64,000 nucleotides of DNA from Homalodisca vitripennis. Its lineage: Eukaryota > Arthropoda > Insecta > Hemiptera > Cicadellidae. The notes under the pieces are model-generated. The model saw only the letters and a program-made list of their open reading frames with translations. It did not search any database and was not told the DNA's origin. The stretch covers positions 99,985,001 through 100,049,000 of the forward strand of contig NC_060207.1 of the NCBI RefSeq assembly GCF_021130785.1, written 5' to 3'. Positions 1-11,694 of the stretch are shown here, in pieces (within the stretch, counting starts at the first letter, position 1; each line of letters begins with the position of its first letter). The translations under genes and the position numbers were made by a program.

Positions 1-963
1 GCCTTCCAGTACACCCTAACGATATACGGGTAGTATGTATGGGCTGTATAATTAGTTTTTAAGGTTAAGTATTGTATTCTTGGTCAGCTGCTTTATTTAT
101 GTACGTGATTATTCAACATGAGTAGAATGTGCTTATTAGTTGCGAACACTACCTTCTAAAGTACGTTAGCTTTCCTTAAAATACTGTAAAACATATATTT
201 TAGGTAGACACTGAAGGTGATCCATGTTCTCGGTTGCATAAAATCCAAAATTAGACACCTGAGATACTCAATCACAGGCTGGCTATATTGAATATGTTCT
301 AAAATACACATTTGAAATTCGTATTCTAGTTCAGCTTAAAGTGCACATAACTAGAAACGGGAGACATCAAATTGTTTTTAGGATCACTATTAGTAGTATC
401 CCAAGCTTTATTATAAATACATGGATTTACTCGTACTGCCTATTTAGCTTTATAAAATGCTTAATGCATATCTATTGAGTCTTTATGTTCTAAAAACTAG
501 TTTTTCATACAGGGTGACAATTAAGTCTGGAACCTCTTCTTTAATTTTTGAACCACAATAGAAAGAAATACCAAAGTTCACACGTGCTTACTGGTGATAG
601 TAACGCACACATCTGCCCAATTAACGACCAGATAATCCCTTTGGGGGACGGTCCACAAGGAGTCAGACAAAATTCTTAAATAGCAGCATAGGTCAAGTTT
701 GGTATCAAATTAAACGTCTTACATAGCAGAGTACAATGCCGCAAACCAGACTTAAAAATGTGGATTCATTCAGTAGTTATAGCTATTTGAATTTAAAACA
801 ATTGAACAATGTAAATTATTAAGTATTACAAGTAAACACCAATTTTTAAGTACCTGTGATCAAAGTAAGTGTTCAAAATGTTCCCCTCCCATCATCTGAC
901 ACTGTAGTAATCAAAGCAAGGAATCAATAATTTTTCTATTTATGAGTAATGAAAAGAATTGTT
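1..963. other. AT-rich stretch with a TIR-like motif, no gene seen
   Basis: No convincing coding region. At 510-518 the motif CAGGGTGAC is preceded by TA. This motif starts many arthropod TIR elements, and similar motifs occur at 13091, 45018 and 51255 in this window. The GC-richer sequence downstream (about 600-900) may be the body of an old transposon copy, but no frame is open long enough to identify it. Confidence 0.35.
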
Positions 964-1064
964 CCATTATAACTCAAACACACTTTATAACTCATATACG
1001 AAGATAATATATGACACGATAAGGTGCGTTGTAGAATGTTCCTCATATAAGTACTATTAATACC
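964..1064 (+). repeat. Left arm of ~100 bp inverted repeat bracketing the minisatellite locus
   Basis: Two blocks match the reverse complement of 4643-4752. The first is TTATAACTCAAACAC at 967-981, paired with 4735-4749. The second is the 20-mer GAATGTTCCTCATATAAGTA at 1034-1053, paired with 4656-4675. The spacing between blocks is similar in both arms (67 and 74 bp), so the pairing is unlikely to be chance. The arms flank both tandem arrays. Confidence 0.65.
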
Positions 1065-1067
1065 ATA

Positions 1068-1461
1068 TAGTTGACTCTGAAATATGATCATAATCACAAA
1101 CTGTGCGTATGAAAATGAGAAAATATGACGTGTACGAGTTTGGGTAAGGACAGCTGATCTTTTAGAAAACTAATTACTGGTTGAATGTATAGTTGACTTA
1201 TATAGTTATCTCTGAAATATGATCATAATCACAAACTGTGCGTATGAAAATGAGAAAATATGACGTGTACGATTTTTGGGTAAGGGCAGCTGATCTTTTA
1301 GAAAACTAATTACTGGTTGAATGTATAGTTGACTTATATAGTTGACTCTGAAATATGATCATAATCACAAACTGTGCGTATGAAAATGAGAAAATATGAA
1401 ATGTACGATTTTTGTGTAAAGGCAGCTGATCTTTTAGAAAACTAATTACTGGTTGAATGTA
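1068..1461. repeat. Tandem repeat, ~135 bp unit, about 2.9 copies
   Basis: The landmark CTCTGAAATATGATCATAAT starts at 1075, 1210 and 1346, giving periods of 135 and 136 bp. Copies are nearly identical and differ by a few substitutions and one or two small indels, so the amplification is recent. The unit contains the palindrome TGATCA. The array ends abruptly at 1461, exactly where a GC-richer coding-like segment starts. Confidence 0.95.
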
Positions 1462-1625
1462 GGAACGTCCTAACGCAAGATGCTGAGCTGGTAATTGCCT
1501 GCGTGACTGCCAGGGGGGATGATAAAGAGATGTTTGTGCAGAGACTCAGGAGGCTTGCAGCTTCGTGCAGGAGCTACAATAAACCCATTCGTGCCGTTTT
1601 ATCCAATAGTGTACTTACAACTTAA
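1446..1625 (+). CDS. Short coding-like ORF or exon fragment, family unknown
   Basis: An open frame of 59 codons ends in TAA at 1623-1625, within a segment clearly richer in GC than its surroundings. Its composition is coding-like: charged and amphipathic, including ELVIACVTARGDDKE and MFVQRLRRLAASCR. I do not recognise the family. The likely left boundary is 1462, where tandem-repeat sequence stops. The bases before it (a CTAAT branch-like motif, then GTAG) could act as a splice acceptor, but no strong donor follows. It could be a host exon, a transposon-derived fragment, or chance. Confidence 0.25.
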   Translation, partial: LLVECRNVLTQDAELVIACVTARGDDKEMFVQRLRRLAASCRSYNKPIRAVLSNSVLTT

Positions 1626-2457
1626 ACAAAGAGTTTTCAAAGAATTATACGAGAAAAAATCCTGTTCATATGTTTAGAATACCCGCTAGGTGTGCGACAT
1701 ATGGATTTAGAAACACTTACGTCTAAATAGAGTCCAATAACCACCCAAAGTAGTTTTGATTATACAGCCAAAAATTAATCTTTGAGTTAACCTTATATTG
1801 AAATGAATTATAATACTACTTATCCGTATGGGATGTTCTAGTCGTACTATTTTATCAGTCTATTTAAAAAGGAGAAAACTATTTCAAGGTTTAGACTTCA
1901 ATAGTTTCTCCATAAACCGTTTCGTCTTTAGTACATACACGTAAAGGTTATAAAAATTCAATTGGCTTTAATCATTTCAAATTTTATGGTAAAATATTTA
2001 TACATTGAGGGAAACAAGTCTAAAATGTAACATATAAAGAGGGTGGAGCCATATAAAACCTATTATGTGTATAACTCTGAACACCTAGGGGTTCGATGCA
2101 TATTAGCAAATTCCTACTTATATTTTCTGTAAAACAAGTTTTACCAAGGATAGCTCATGAACTGCTTTAAAGCCAAGCCTAGGCCAAAGCTGTTTCATAC
2201 TCAACTACTATAGAGACGCCTTACGGTTTGACAGATTCTTCTGAAATTGGCAAGAACGTTTTCTATATATAAATATATATAAATTTTAACAAAGCGTGTT
2301 TATTAATACCATATGAAGCAATGGAGTGTAACCCTAAGATCAAAGGTATTATAAGTTAATATCATTGTGATCGGAAGAATTTAAACAAAACTGCATAAAT
2401 ATTCTGTAGAACATATAATAAACAAGGGGTTCCCCTAACTTGAGTGAGAGCCAAAGA
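1626..2457. other. AT-rich spacer between tandem arrays
   Basis: No coding region, RNA gene or clear repeat was seen. Confidence 0.5.
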
Positions 2458-4450
2458 TGTTCCAGAGACCGGAGCTGCCAGTAGCCGGTACCTGCTAGTG
2501 GTAGAGATATCTGGACGCTGAAAGCTCTCAGAGACTGGAGCTGCCAATAGCCAGTACCTGCTGGTGGTAGAGATATCTGGATGCTGAAAGCTCCCAGAGA
2601 CAGCAGCTGCCAGTAGCCGGTACCTGCTAGAGGTAGAGATATCTGGACGCTGAAAGCTCTCAGAGACTGTAGCTGCCAGTAACCGGTACCTGCTAGTGGT
2701 AGAGATATCTGGACGCTGAAAGCTCCCAGAGACTGGAGCTGCCAGTAGCCAGTACCTGCTAGTGGTAGAGATATCTGGACGCTGAAAGCTCTCAGAGACT
2801 GGAGCTGCCAATAGCCAGTACCTGCTGGTGGTAGAGATATCTGGACGCTGAAAGCTCCCAGAGACTGCAGCTGCCAGTAGCCGGTACCTGCTAGAGGTAG
2901 AGATATCTGGACGCTGAAAGCTCCCAGAGACTGGAGCTGCCAGTAACCGGTACCTGCTAGTGGTAGAGATATCTGGACGCTGAAAGCTCCCAGAGACTGG
3001 AGCTGCCAGTAGCCAGTACCTGCTGATGGTAGAGATATCTGGACGCTGAAAGCTCCCAGAGACTGGAGCTGCCAGTAGCCAGTACCTGCTAGTGGTAGAG
3101 ATATCTGGACGCTGAAAGCTCCCAGAGACTGGAACTGCAAGTAGCCGGTACCTGCTTGTGGTAGAGATATCTGGACGCTGAAAGCTCCCAGAGGCTGGAG
3201 CTGCCAGTAGCCGGTACATGCTAGAGGTAGAGATATCTGAACGCTGAAAGCTCCCAGAGACTGGAGCTGCCAGTAGCCAGTACCTGCTAGTGGTAGAGAT
3301 ATCTGGACGCTGAAACCTCCCAGAGACTGGAACTGCCAGTAGCCGGTACCTGCTAGAGGTTGAGATATCTGGACGCTGAAACCTCCCAGAGACCGCGAGC
3401 TGCCAGTAGCCGGTACCTGCTAGAAGTAGAGATATCTGGACGCTAAAAGCTCCCAGAGACTGGAGCTGCCAGTAGCCAGTACCTGCCAGAGGTAGAGATA
3501 TCTGGACGCTGAAAGTTCCCAGAGACCGCGAGCTGCCAGTAGCCGGTACCTGCTAGAGGTAGAGATATCTGGACGCTGAAAGTTCCCAGAGACCGCGAGC
3601 TACCAGTAGCCAGTACCTGCTAGTGGTAGAGATATCTGGACGCTGAAAGCTCCCAATGACTGGAGCTGCCAGTAGCCGGCACCTGCTAGTGGTAGAGATA
3701 TCTGGACGGTGAAAGCTCCCAGAGACCGGAACTGCCAGTAGCCGGTACCTGCTTGTGATAGAGATATTTGGACGCTGAAAGCTCCCAGAGACTGGAGCTG
3801 CCAGTAGCCAGTACCTGCTAGTGGTAGAGATATCTGGACGCTGAAACCTCCCAGAGACTGGAACTGCCAGTAGCCGGTACCTGCTAGAGGTAGAGATATC
3901 TGGACGCTGAAAGCTCCCAGAGACCGCGAGCTGCCAGTAGCCGGTACCTGCTAGAAGTAGAGATATCTGGACGCTAAAAGCTCCCAGAGACTGGAGCTGC
4001 CAGTAGCCGGTACCTGCTAGAGGTAGAGATATCTGGACGCTGAAAGCTCCCAGAGACTGGAGCTGCCAGTAGCCAGTACCTGCTAGTGGTAGAGATATCT
4101 GGACGGTGAAATCTCCCAGAGACTGGAACTGCTAGTAGCCGGTACCTGCTAGAGGTTGAGATATCTGGACGCTGCAAGCTCCCAGAGACCGCGAGCTGCC
4201 AGTAGCCGGTACCTGCTAGAAGTAGAGATATCTGGACGCTGAAAGCTCCCAGAGATTTGAGCTGCCAGTAGCCGGTACCTGCTAGAGGTAGAGATATCTG
4301 GACGCTGGAAGCTCCCAGAGACTGGAGCTGCCAGTATCCGGTACCTGCTAGAGGTTGGGATATCTGGACGCTGAAAGCTCCCAGAGACCGCGAGCTGCCA
4401 GTAGCCGGTACCTGCTATAGGTTGGGATATCTGGACGCTGAAAGCTTCCA
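2458..4450. repeat. Minisatellite, 66-67 bp unit, ~30 copies
   Basis: About 30 consecutive units each carry the core GAGATATCTGGACGCTGAAA, usually followed by GGTACC-containing sequence about 40 bp away. The basic unit is 66 bp. A variant with GACCGCGAGC in place of GACTGGAGC is 67 bp. Because 66 is a multiple of 3 and the minus-strand unit lacks stops in two frames, long repetitive minus-strand frames (about 263 and 285 codons) appear. They are broken wherever 67 bp units occur, so I treat the array as noncoding. Higher-order structure is visible: a 4-unit (264 bp) period in the left part and an 8-unit (531 bp) period from about 3311. GC content is much higher than in the flanks. Confidence 0.97.
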
Positions 4451-5300
4451 TAGATTGCGTGCTCCCAGAGACGGGGAGGCCCTAAAGGCTGAGATTTCCA
4501 AAATGCCAGAAACTGACGAAGCTTGAGATCTCCAGAGGATGAGACGTACACCTTCAAGAGGCCAAAACCTTCAAGAGGCCGGTACTTGCCAGCAGCCGCA
4601 ACCTACCAGAGGGCCGTTAATTGTAATTAGATAACGTAAATTTTATTATTTAAGGTACTTATATGAGGAACATTCCACATCTGGTATTGTTAACATTAGG
4701 AATGTCACATTTTAGCTTCATCAGTTTGTTCTTGGTGTTTGAGTTATAACGAAATATCATTCCGTCCCTGATATGAAGAATACTGGAGCTTGCCAAAAAC
4801 AAGAGGTGATAGAAGCTGCGTTGCCCCAGAGGTCAAAACTGACAGATTTTGAGAGCTTCCAGAGGCTAAAACTTTCAAGATGCCGCTTCTTACCAAAACC
4901 TGTCAGGAGCAGGATCCTATCAGTGGCAGAAACCTCTCAGAGGCCAGGAGATACAGAAGCCCGAAACCTTCTAGAAGCGGGAGGTCATAAGGTCATAAGG
5001 AGTGATAGCAGAAGCCGAGAGTTCTCAGAAAGCATATGTCAGAATCCGGTAAAAGCCTGCTAGAGGTCGAGTGTCGTCTTAAGCTGGTAGCTTCCAGAGG
5101 CTATTAAGTCCCTTATGCCTTAAGAACTGTAAGGACCTAGAGTAGCCAAGTGCTGCCAGAAACGGGATGTTCTCACAGTGTTAATACTGCTACAGGATGG
5201 CAGCTGTGAGAGCCCGGGATCTCCTAGTAGCTGAGAGACCAAAAACTCCCATAGCCCGAAAGCTCTCAGACTCTGTCATCTAGAGTTTAACCAAAGCTTA
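4451..5300. repeat. Decayed skirt of the minisatellite, short imperfect motifs
   Basis: After the last regular unit the sequence keeps the same GC-richer, purine-rich flavour. It repeats loose motifs such as CCAGAGGC, AAACCTTC and GCCAGAAAC at irregular 15-35 bp spacing up to about 5290. A small direct repeat of GGTCATAA lies near 4985. A 96-codon plus-strand frame (4773-5063) falls inside this skirt and is best explained by its low stop-codon content. The inverted-repeat arm at 4643-4752 interrupts the skirt. Confidence 0.6.
4643..4752 (-). repeat. Right arm of the inverted repeat bracketing the minisatellite
   Basis: Reverse-complement partner of 964-1064, with the same two blocks in the same order and similar spacing. 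It sits inside the decayed skirt, so skirt sequence continues on its far side. Confidence 0.65.
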
Positions 5301-7095
5301 GAGTTTACAGAGTTAGTTTAATGTATATTCTTTCGACTTTTATGGAATCAAATGACGTAATTACCTATCTTATGAACTACAAGGGAAATCTACCTAAATC
5401 TTACAGCCGCTGGGCCAAAAGGTCTTATTTGGACAAAATTTATGAGTTAATCGTGTGAATAAATATCTGTGTGGAACAAATGAGTGTTCTATATTATATA
5501 TGAAATTTGTTGTCTGAAATAAACTGTGTGACTAGTGGTCACAATACGTTTCAAATTTCTCTGAGTTTGTTATGATGATAGGATGGTGTAGCCTATACAG
5601 GTATTGAACATACCTTTACGTATAGTTTTTTTTTTTTTTGAGGTTTCATCCTTTTCCGAGCTAATTCATTTAAAGGAATACATACAATTTAGAGATCATA
5701 GAGGATTTGTTGTCCTACCGTGTGTTAAACCAATCTATATGTTATTCAAATAAGTTACTTTGTTCTAGTGTTTTGTTAGGTTGAGAGTTAGTAAATACAT
5801 TATTATCTCTGTGTTAACTTTATACAGAGCCATACATAAACCATAAAGTCTTGATTAATCTACTAACCAATTTGTATTTTTGCTCCTACTTGGAGGTAAC
5901 TAAGGCTTCTTCCGTAGTTGACTCGATGTGAATTTTGTTCTTAATCGTACCTGTAACAAACATTAAGCTGATTTTACTATTTTTTTGTAAATAAACTTTT
6001 CTTTACTACAAATATTTATGTAAACCTATATTATGTACCATCTGACTTTTATAATGATTGGATAAGACCCAAGAAATAGTGGAGCGTGAGAGGTGAGGTA
6101 GGCCATACATAATATAAACTATTTGCTATAAAGATAAAATACTGCGATATTGGAACATTTAATCAAATCTTGCTGTATATAGAAAGTTTCTGATCTTCAA
6201 TAGACGGATTTATATTAAATCTGCTCACATTTAACGGAATATGTTTCTACAGAAGGCTTATATTCGTAAATATAATATTTTTACAAAATAGAAACTGTAA
6301 ATAGTGAACAAATGTTGTGGATTTATCAAGTTATCGATTGTTTTGCTTTTTACATTCATAGATTCCTACCATTTCTTTTAGTTTCAAATCAGATCTTTTG
6401 ATTTTTATCAAAGAATCAAATTGTTTTTTAGGTGAAATCAATATAATAGTAAATAACGTAGTAGAACGTAGAAGAAGTTCAGTATCATTTGGAGGAAAAT
6501 AATAAATTTTAAAACTATAAATAACCCAATCACAAATACTATGAATTTAACCTAAATCGGATCAAATCAATTGAATTCGGTATTTTGTTGATTAAAAATA
6601 TGTCATATTCATGGTTTCATTATTTATAGCCTTAAAACTAATTTACCTGGCCTATTACTAGTTTATGTTGGTATGTTTAACTACTCGTTTGTCAAATAAG
6701 TCAAAAGTAGTGTATTTATAATACTTTTATAAACGTACTATAAATACGTACCATGCTATAATTGGCGTATATAGTGCAGAATTTTTTTTTTAATTACAAC
6801 AAACCAGTAATCCAGTTTTTCTCTTTAGAGTATACACAGTAATATTAATTAAAGTTGTATATTTTATATTAGCCACCTCTTAAACGTAATACAACGACTG
6901 CAGTAATATTAGCTTTATAGCTTTAATTAATTTTTGTTTGTTGCCGATAGTAAATAGTTCAACTTTATATGGATCTATTAAAGCAGAATTAGTAATCGAA
7001 ATAGTAAATTGCATTCACTCGCTAGTCACACACACCACAACTTTGGTCTGTGAAATGTAGCTCCCTTCTAAATAGGCCAGATCTATACAATGGGC
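5301..7095. other. AT-rich sequence, no gene seen
   Basis: Contains only a T-run at 5626-5639 and scattered A/T homopolymers. Confidence 0.5.
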
Positions 7096-7176
7096 TATAT
7101 AAGTCTGAAAGGTTTTAGCTTTCCAATACAAGACTTATCTACAACAATGAAAATAATAACAACACTACTATGTGAA
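7096..7176 (+). promoter_or_regulatory. Candidate TATA promoter and first-exon start
   Basis: TATATAAG at 7096-7103 is followed 44 bp later by ATG (7147) in an A-rich context (ACAACAATG). The frame reads MKIITTLLCE and then stops. Arthropod genes for secreted proteins, cuticle proteins in particular, often have a TATA box, a short leader, and a first coding exon with only a few signal-peptide residues. The arrangement fits that pattern, but no strong donor follows, and a TIR element starts at 7183. No downstream exon was identified. Confidence 0.2.
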
Positions 7177-7182
7177 TGATGA

Positions 7183-7526
7183 GTTCAGCTCCATAATATC
7201 TTCCTCTTACTGCAGTGCCTGAAATCTGATGCTGTTACAGACCTGATTCAGTAATGTTCGTCTGAATAATCTATAAATAAATAAATTATATTATATGTAA
7301 AAATTATACGATACGAAAAGATTCGGTGACGAAGAATCTCAAAATAAACCTTTTACATCGTTTTGACATCAGATACGTCTAGACAACAAGATATAGTAAC
7401 ATTTAGGTGAAAAAGTTTTCTCATTGTCTAATCAGGTGTACAATTGATGAGACAATGAGTCAAGTCTGTGTCAGCGTCAGGTTTCAGACGCTGCACTAAG
7501 AGGAAAGTAAACTGAAGCTAATCTCA
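7183..7526. mobile_element. TIR element (MITE-like), family A copy 1
   Basis: Imperfect inverted repeats of about 50 bp are present. The left arm (7183-7234) has the core TTCCTCTTACTGCAGTGCC. The right arm (7471-7526) is its reverse complement, with the core GTGCAGCGTCTGAAA in the left-arm sense. The same arms occur at 46690-46826 and 56417-56663. The interior block 7319-7380 (GACGAAGAATCTCAAAATAA) is shared with the copy at 56.5 kb. Sequence just right of the arm (ATTCACATTGAATCAA, about 7530) is shared with the copy at 46.8 kb, so the true end may lie slightly further out. No transposase is present. Confidence 0.75.
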
Positions 7527-10038
7527 ACATTCACATTGAATCAAAATTTCCCACCATAGCTACGTTATGGACAGTACTATCCCGTTGTAAATAAATCTGT
7601 AAAATTTGTAATAAGAAACCGAAACTGTGTATTCTGATTAGAGAAATTTAAAGTATTGTATTTTATAGTTATCAGTTATTAAAAAGTAAATTAAAAGTTA
7701 TTGCATTCATATTATTTTAGTTCTACTTTTACCGGCATGGCTAATAAAATATTCTTCCTTTTTTAATGTATTTACATAAAGAGGAAGCAATAAAATGTTA
7801 TATGTTTTTCTACAATCGTAGAAAACACAATATAAAATATGTTTGTTGTTGTATGTGTTGTTGGTTGTCTATCGACAACCAATGTTTCTAATATTCTGTA
7901 TTAGCAGCTTAGCAACTCTTTTATTTTTCAAATTTTGTTTACTTACCATTTCTTTAATTTTATTATTAACATTTTCATAAGTTTTCAGCGTCAATTTTAT
8001 ATTATTTTAAGCATTATATTTTAATATCAATTATTATTATGAAACAAACTTGTAACGGATATTGAATTTAATGTACTTGAAAGTGTTCAACTTACACGGG
8101 TACTACGTCCTTGTTGTATGGTATTTATGAACTAATTACGAAGGCCAATAATTATGTTTACCATCCCCGCAGTCAATGATTAGGATCGTCCCCACGGAGG
8201 CACAAGATGTCTGATTAAACCATTTTATTTTAGAGATAACGACTCGATACCACTGGGTCACTCTGTATACCCTTGATTTTTTTGTACCACTCAAGTCGTC
8301 AGCTAGAGTGGGTGAACTCTAAGTATCAATATATGGTTTTTTGGTAAGTTAATCATATCGGATAACTCTTTAATCCCTGAGGGAAATGGAGAAAATAAAT
8401 AAGGTTTTAATTTTCTCATGGGAATAAGGGCATTCATTTATTTCTAAAAACTTTAAACCAACATTTTTCTGAATGTTTTGTGAAACAAATGATAACCTTC
8501 TTCCGATTCTTTAATTATTACTTTGAAGCCACGAGGTGGAGCCCCTGAATTGAAACCACCATGTTAAAACCCAATTACTTCTCACGTATAACCTTGGGTA
8601 GATTTATCTACGACTAAAATGGACGTTTTATTACGCCCAAACAAAGATTGAACGTAGTACGGGCGGCTTTGGGGGAAAATTATTTTCATGCAGGTCTACA
8701 GTTGCAGGCGTTTTATGCACCTCGCGTTTTTATAAAACGTTATAAATAAACGAAATGAAATTGTGAACTACTAGAATTGTGAACTAGAACGGCTCTTCAG
8801 AGCCAGAAAAATGTTTCGCAACCCAATCCTTCACGCCTAAAGTGATATAAACATTCTATAGAACTGATAGACTAATTATTCGTTTCCTTCCATATGTTAC
8901 AATAATATAGTGTGAATGCAATACCTCAACACTATACACTGTCCTACAATGTCTGAACATTTAACGGAAATATGCTAACGCTAAATACTATAGCTCCAGC
9001 ATTATTAACATTTAATATTATAAATTGAACTAATGCTTTTAGAGGCAATGGCATTTCATGGCACTCATTGAAAATTAAACTTTTATCCTATGACATGGAC
9101 GACTTAAAATGCGTATATATGAATATAGATACTTTATTTACCTATTATTTTTAATTTCTTTTAGATGTAACAACATAACTCGAACAAACACGTTTTGTAT
9201 TTTTCTATCGGTGCGTGCACATACTTAATTAAATTACACTACAAGTCAGTTTATTAGAATGACAACAATCTTCAATATATAAATAATTTACATTATTAAA
9301 ATAATAAATGTCCACCATTACATCGCATCTTAAATTGAAAAGTGTCAAATCACGGAATGTTCCTTCTTACTTCTACATAAACATACATCACATGATCACT
9401 GTTTAACCCGATAGGAGTTCAATATCAAACACTAAATTGCTTGAAGTAATGCATGAGTAACCCACTCTACGTCTCACGTAACAGACTTTACTGAGGTTTA
9501 ATGCACAATTTAAAGGCTATAGCTACGATACCATTTGGTAAAACTCATATGATTCTACTCAGCTGTTTAAAATTTTATTTATTCTGCAAATTTCACATTT
9601 CCATCATGTTTACCCTTAAAGCAATAAAGCCAAATTCCATGAATTGACAAACACCATCTTTGAATTCGATGTCGCTTACATACAAATAATGCTTCCTGCA
9701 TAATTTCACATCTATATGCAAATCAATACTAAGAAACTAAATTATATGGAAAAGCATTCAGTTCTTTTCGTGTAGGAACATTGATGAAACTTGAATAAAA
9801 GCATAAATCTAGTTATTCTTATGAACTAAAAACAGAGATGTTTTTACAAATATATACAATTTAAATTGTAAATAATAGTGACAGAAATGTTCAACATGTA
9901 AATATAAGCTGATGCTCAGTATTATATGGAAAGTTTACATCTAGAATTGACAGTAGCGTTTGAGGTTGTTTCAAGTACAGTTACATCTGGTATTAACAAA
10001 CAGAAGCAGTTCGAATTGTATGTAAGCGTCTGTGCCCG
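7527..10038. other. AT-rich with a moderately GC-richer patch, no gene seen
   Basis: 8150-8330 and 8520-8720 are richer in GC than the surroundings but broken by stops in all frames. They may be old repeat remnants. Confidence 0.4.
7861..7882. other. Perfect 9 bp hairpin, TATC loop
   Basis: TTGGTTGTC and GACAACCAA flank the loop TATC. It is an isolated stem with no T-run characteristic of a terminator and no role that I can support. Confidence 0.5.
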
Positions 10039-10105
10039 TGCACTCAGCCTGATCAAGCTACAATCATGCATGTTTCATGAGGAACTCTATCACATGTTAA
10101 ATGTG
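10039..10105 (-). repeat. Dispersed repeat, inverted copy of 28481-28545
   Basis: The reverse complement of this segment aligns with 28481-28545 over about 65 bp. Shared landmarks are GTGATAGAG, CTCATG, and TGATCA with GCTGAGTG nearby. Similarity fades beyond about 10170. The 74-codon frame at 9926-10150 overlaps this repeat and is not taken as a gene. Confidence 0.55.
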
Positions 10106-11694
10106 CTATCCAATGCTATTTCTATTTGTTTATTGTACTGTTTACATTAACAATAACTTAAAAATAGAAAGTAGGCTTTATTACTGTATTAAATAATTAA
10201 TATCAAACTAGATATAATAAAATATGATGTAAATCCTATCCAAACAGTTGTAATAAATGTATATCGCGGGTAAAAAGCATTGTAAGCGCTTTCAAAATAC
10301 AATTTTTTAGGTAGCGTAAGATTGTATAACCTCTAACAAGGATCCATACAGAGTCCTGTATTATGTGGATTAATAACATTAAATTGGGAATAGGAAAAAA
10401 TATTAGTGGCCTAATTTTCGAAAGTTACAATCATTATATTCTTATCCTAGATTAATAACATTTAATCCCCTATTTAATCCTAACATTTTAAAACTATGAA
10501 CCTAATTAAAAGCTAACTTTACACGCTACGAAACGTTTAGTACTATCACTACACATTTCTCAGGCATACCAAGGACATGAAATGCAATGATTATAACAAA
10601 GTGAATTACATAAAAAATATAAATTGTATATTTGTAGGTAAAATTTATTATTCGTATATATCCTCATGACCGAATTCCTGAAATATACTTTTTATTTTCA
10701 AGAGTATTAAATCCCAAAAACAACACCACCATGATGTGTAAAGGCGTATGCAATATAATGTTAACTGCAATACTTTGGATAACTTCATTAGCAAGTATGA
10801 ATTGAATATTTAATAGATTTAAAATTGTAGCTGTATACATTTGTGAAAAATCAAATCAATTCTGCAACGAAGACCTAAAATAAGACTTTTCAGATTTATT
10901 TCAGATAACTTGAGGTTTCAATAAGGCAATCGTTCAAATGTTTTAATTAAATATACTTTGAACTGTTCAAACACCAAATATTTCTACCTCAGCTACAGGT
11001 ACAATAGAGAAAAAAGGGATAATTCAAAATTCCAAGGTCAATTTTTGTTCCGAAAGTTTTTTTACTATCTCTTAAGTTTCCTGGTCGATGTGGTATCGTA
11101 AGATTTAGAATTATACAATAAATTCGAAACAATATAAATGTATACGTTTACAATCACAACAGCTTTAACTGATTAGACTCAATCCAAGTCAACATGTTTA
11201 TAACCACACATACAAAGTTATAACTATTTATATCTGTAAGATCATTTAATTACTCAGACAAAAAAGTTTCGTAACAAAACATTGTACCATTAAATCAGAA
11301 AATAATAAAAAGCTCCAAAAAGGTATTGCTTTTATGTTAAAATTAAGTTGAAACATTAATGGAAGGATTAGTTTACTCGCAAGAACTATTCATTTTAACT
11401 GCAGTCCAAACCTATACAACCAATGCTTTCGTTGTAATTGGATGAGAAAAGCTTTTGGTTTAGATAATGGAAATTATAAGTAGAATATAAAGTTATAATT
11501 CCTTATTTGAATAGCCAGAAATGGAGATAGATATATTCTAACGTATTAGTAAGGCCACACAACTGTAGGTCTACAAATTTAATTAATTTATTTATTTAAT
11601 ATATAAATATTCTATTCTTCGTTTAAAGTTTGCTATTGACGATGGAAAGTTTGAAAGTATAACAGGATTTCGGTTATTTACCATCTTCATATAT
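10106..11694. other. AT-rich sequence, no gene seen
   Basis: No feature was supported. Confidence 0.5.

Noticed and set aside
1068..1461. CRISPR array
   Set aside because: Near-identical 135 bp tandem units without unique spacers, in a eukaryotic context.
2349..4557. Several minus-strand repetitive frames (67-285 codons) as protein-coding genes
   Set aside because: They are produced by a stop-free 66 bp minisatellite unit, open in two frames at once and broken by 67 bp units.
4773..5063. 96-codon plus-strand frame
   Set aside because: It lies within the decayed minisatellite skirt, whose low-stop composition explains it. No domain or gene signals.
8150..8720. Nuclear copy of mitochondrial DNA or decayed coding region
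   Set aside because: GC-richer than the flanks, but no mitochondrial gene order or protein motif could be recognised in any frame.
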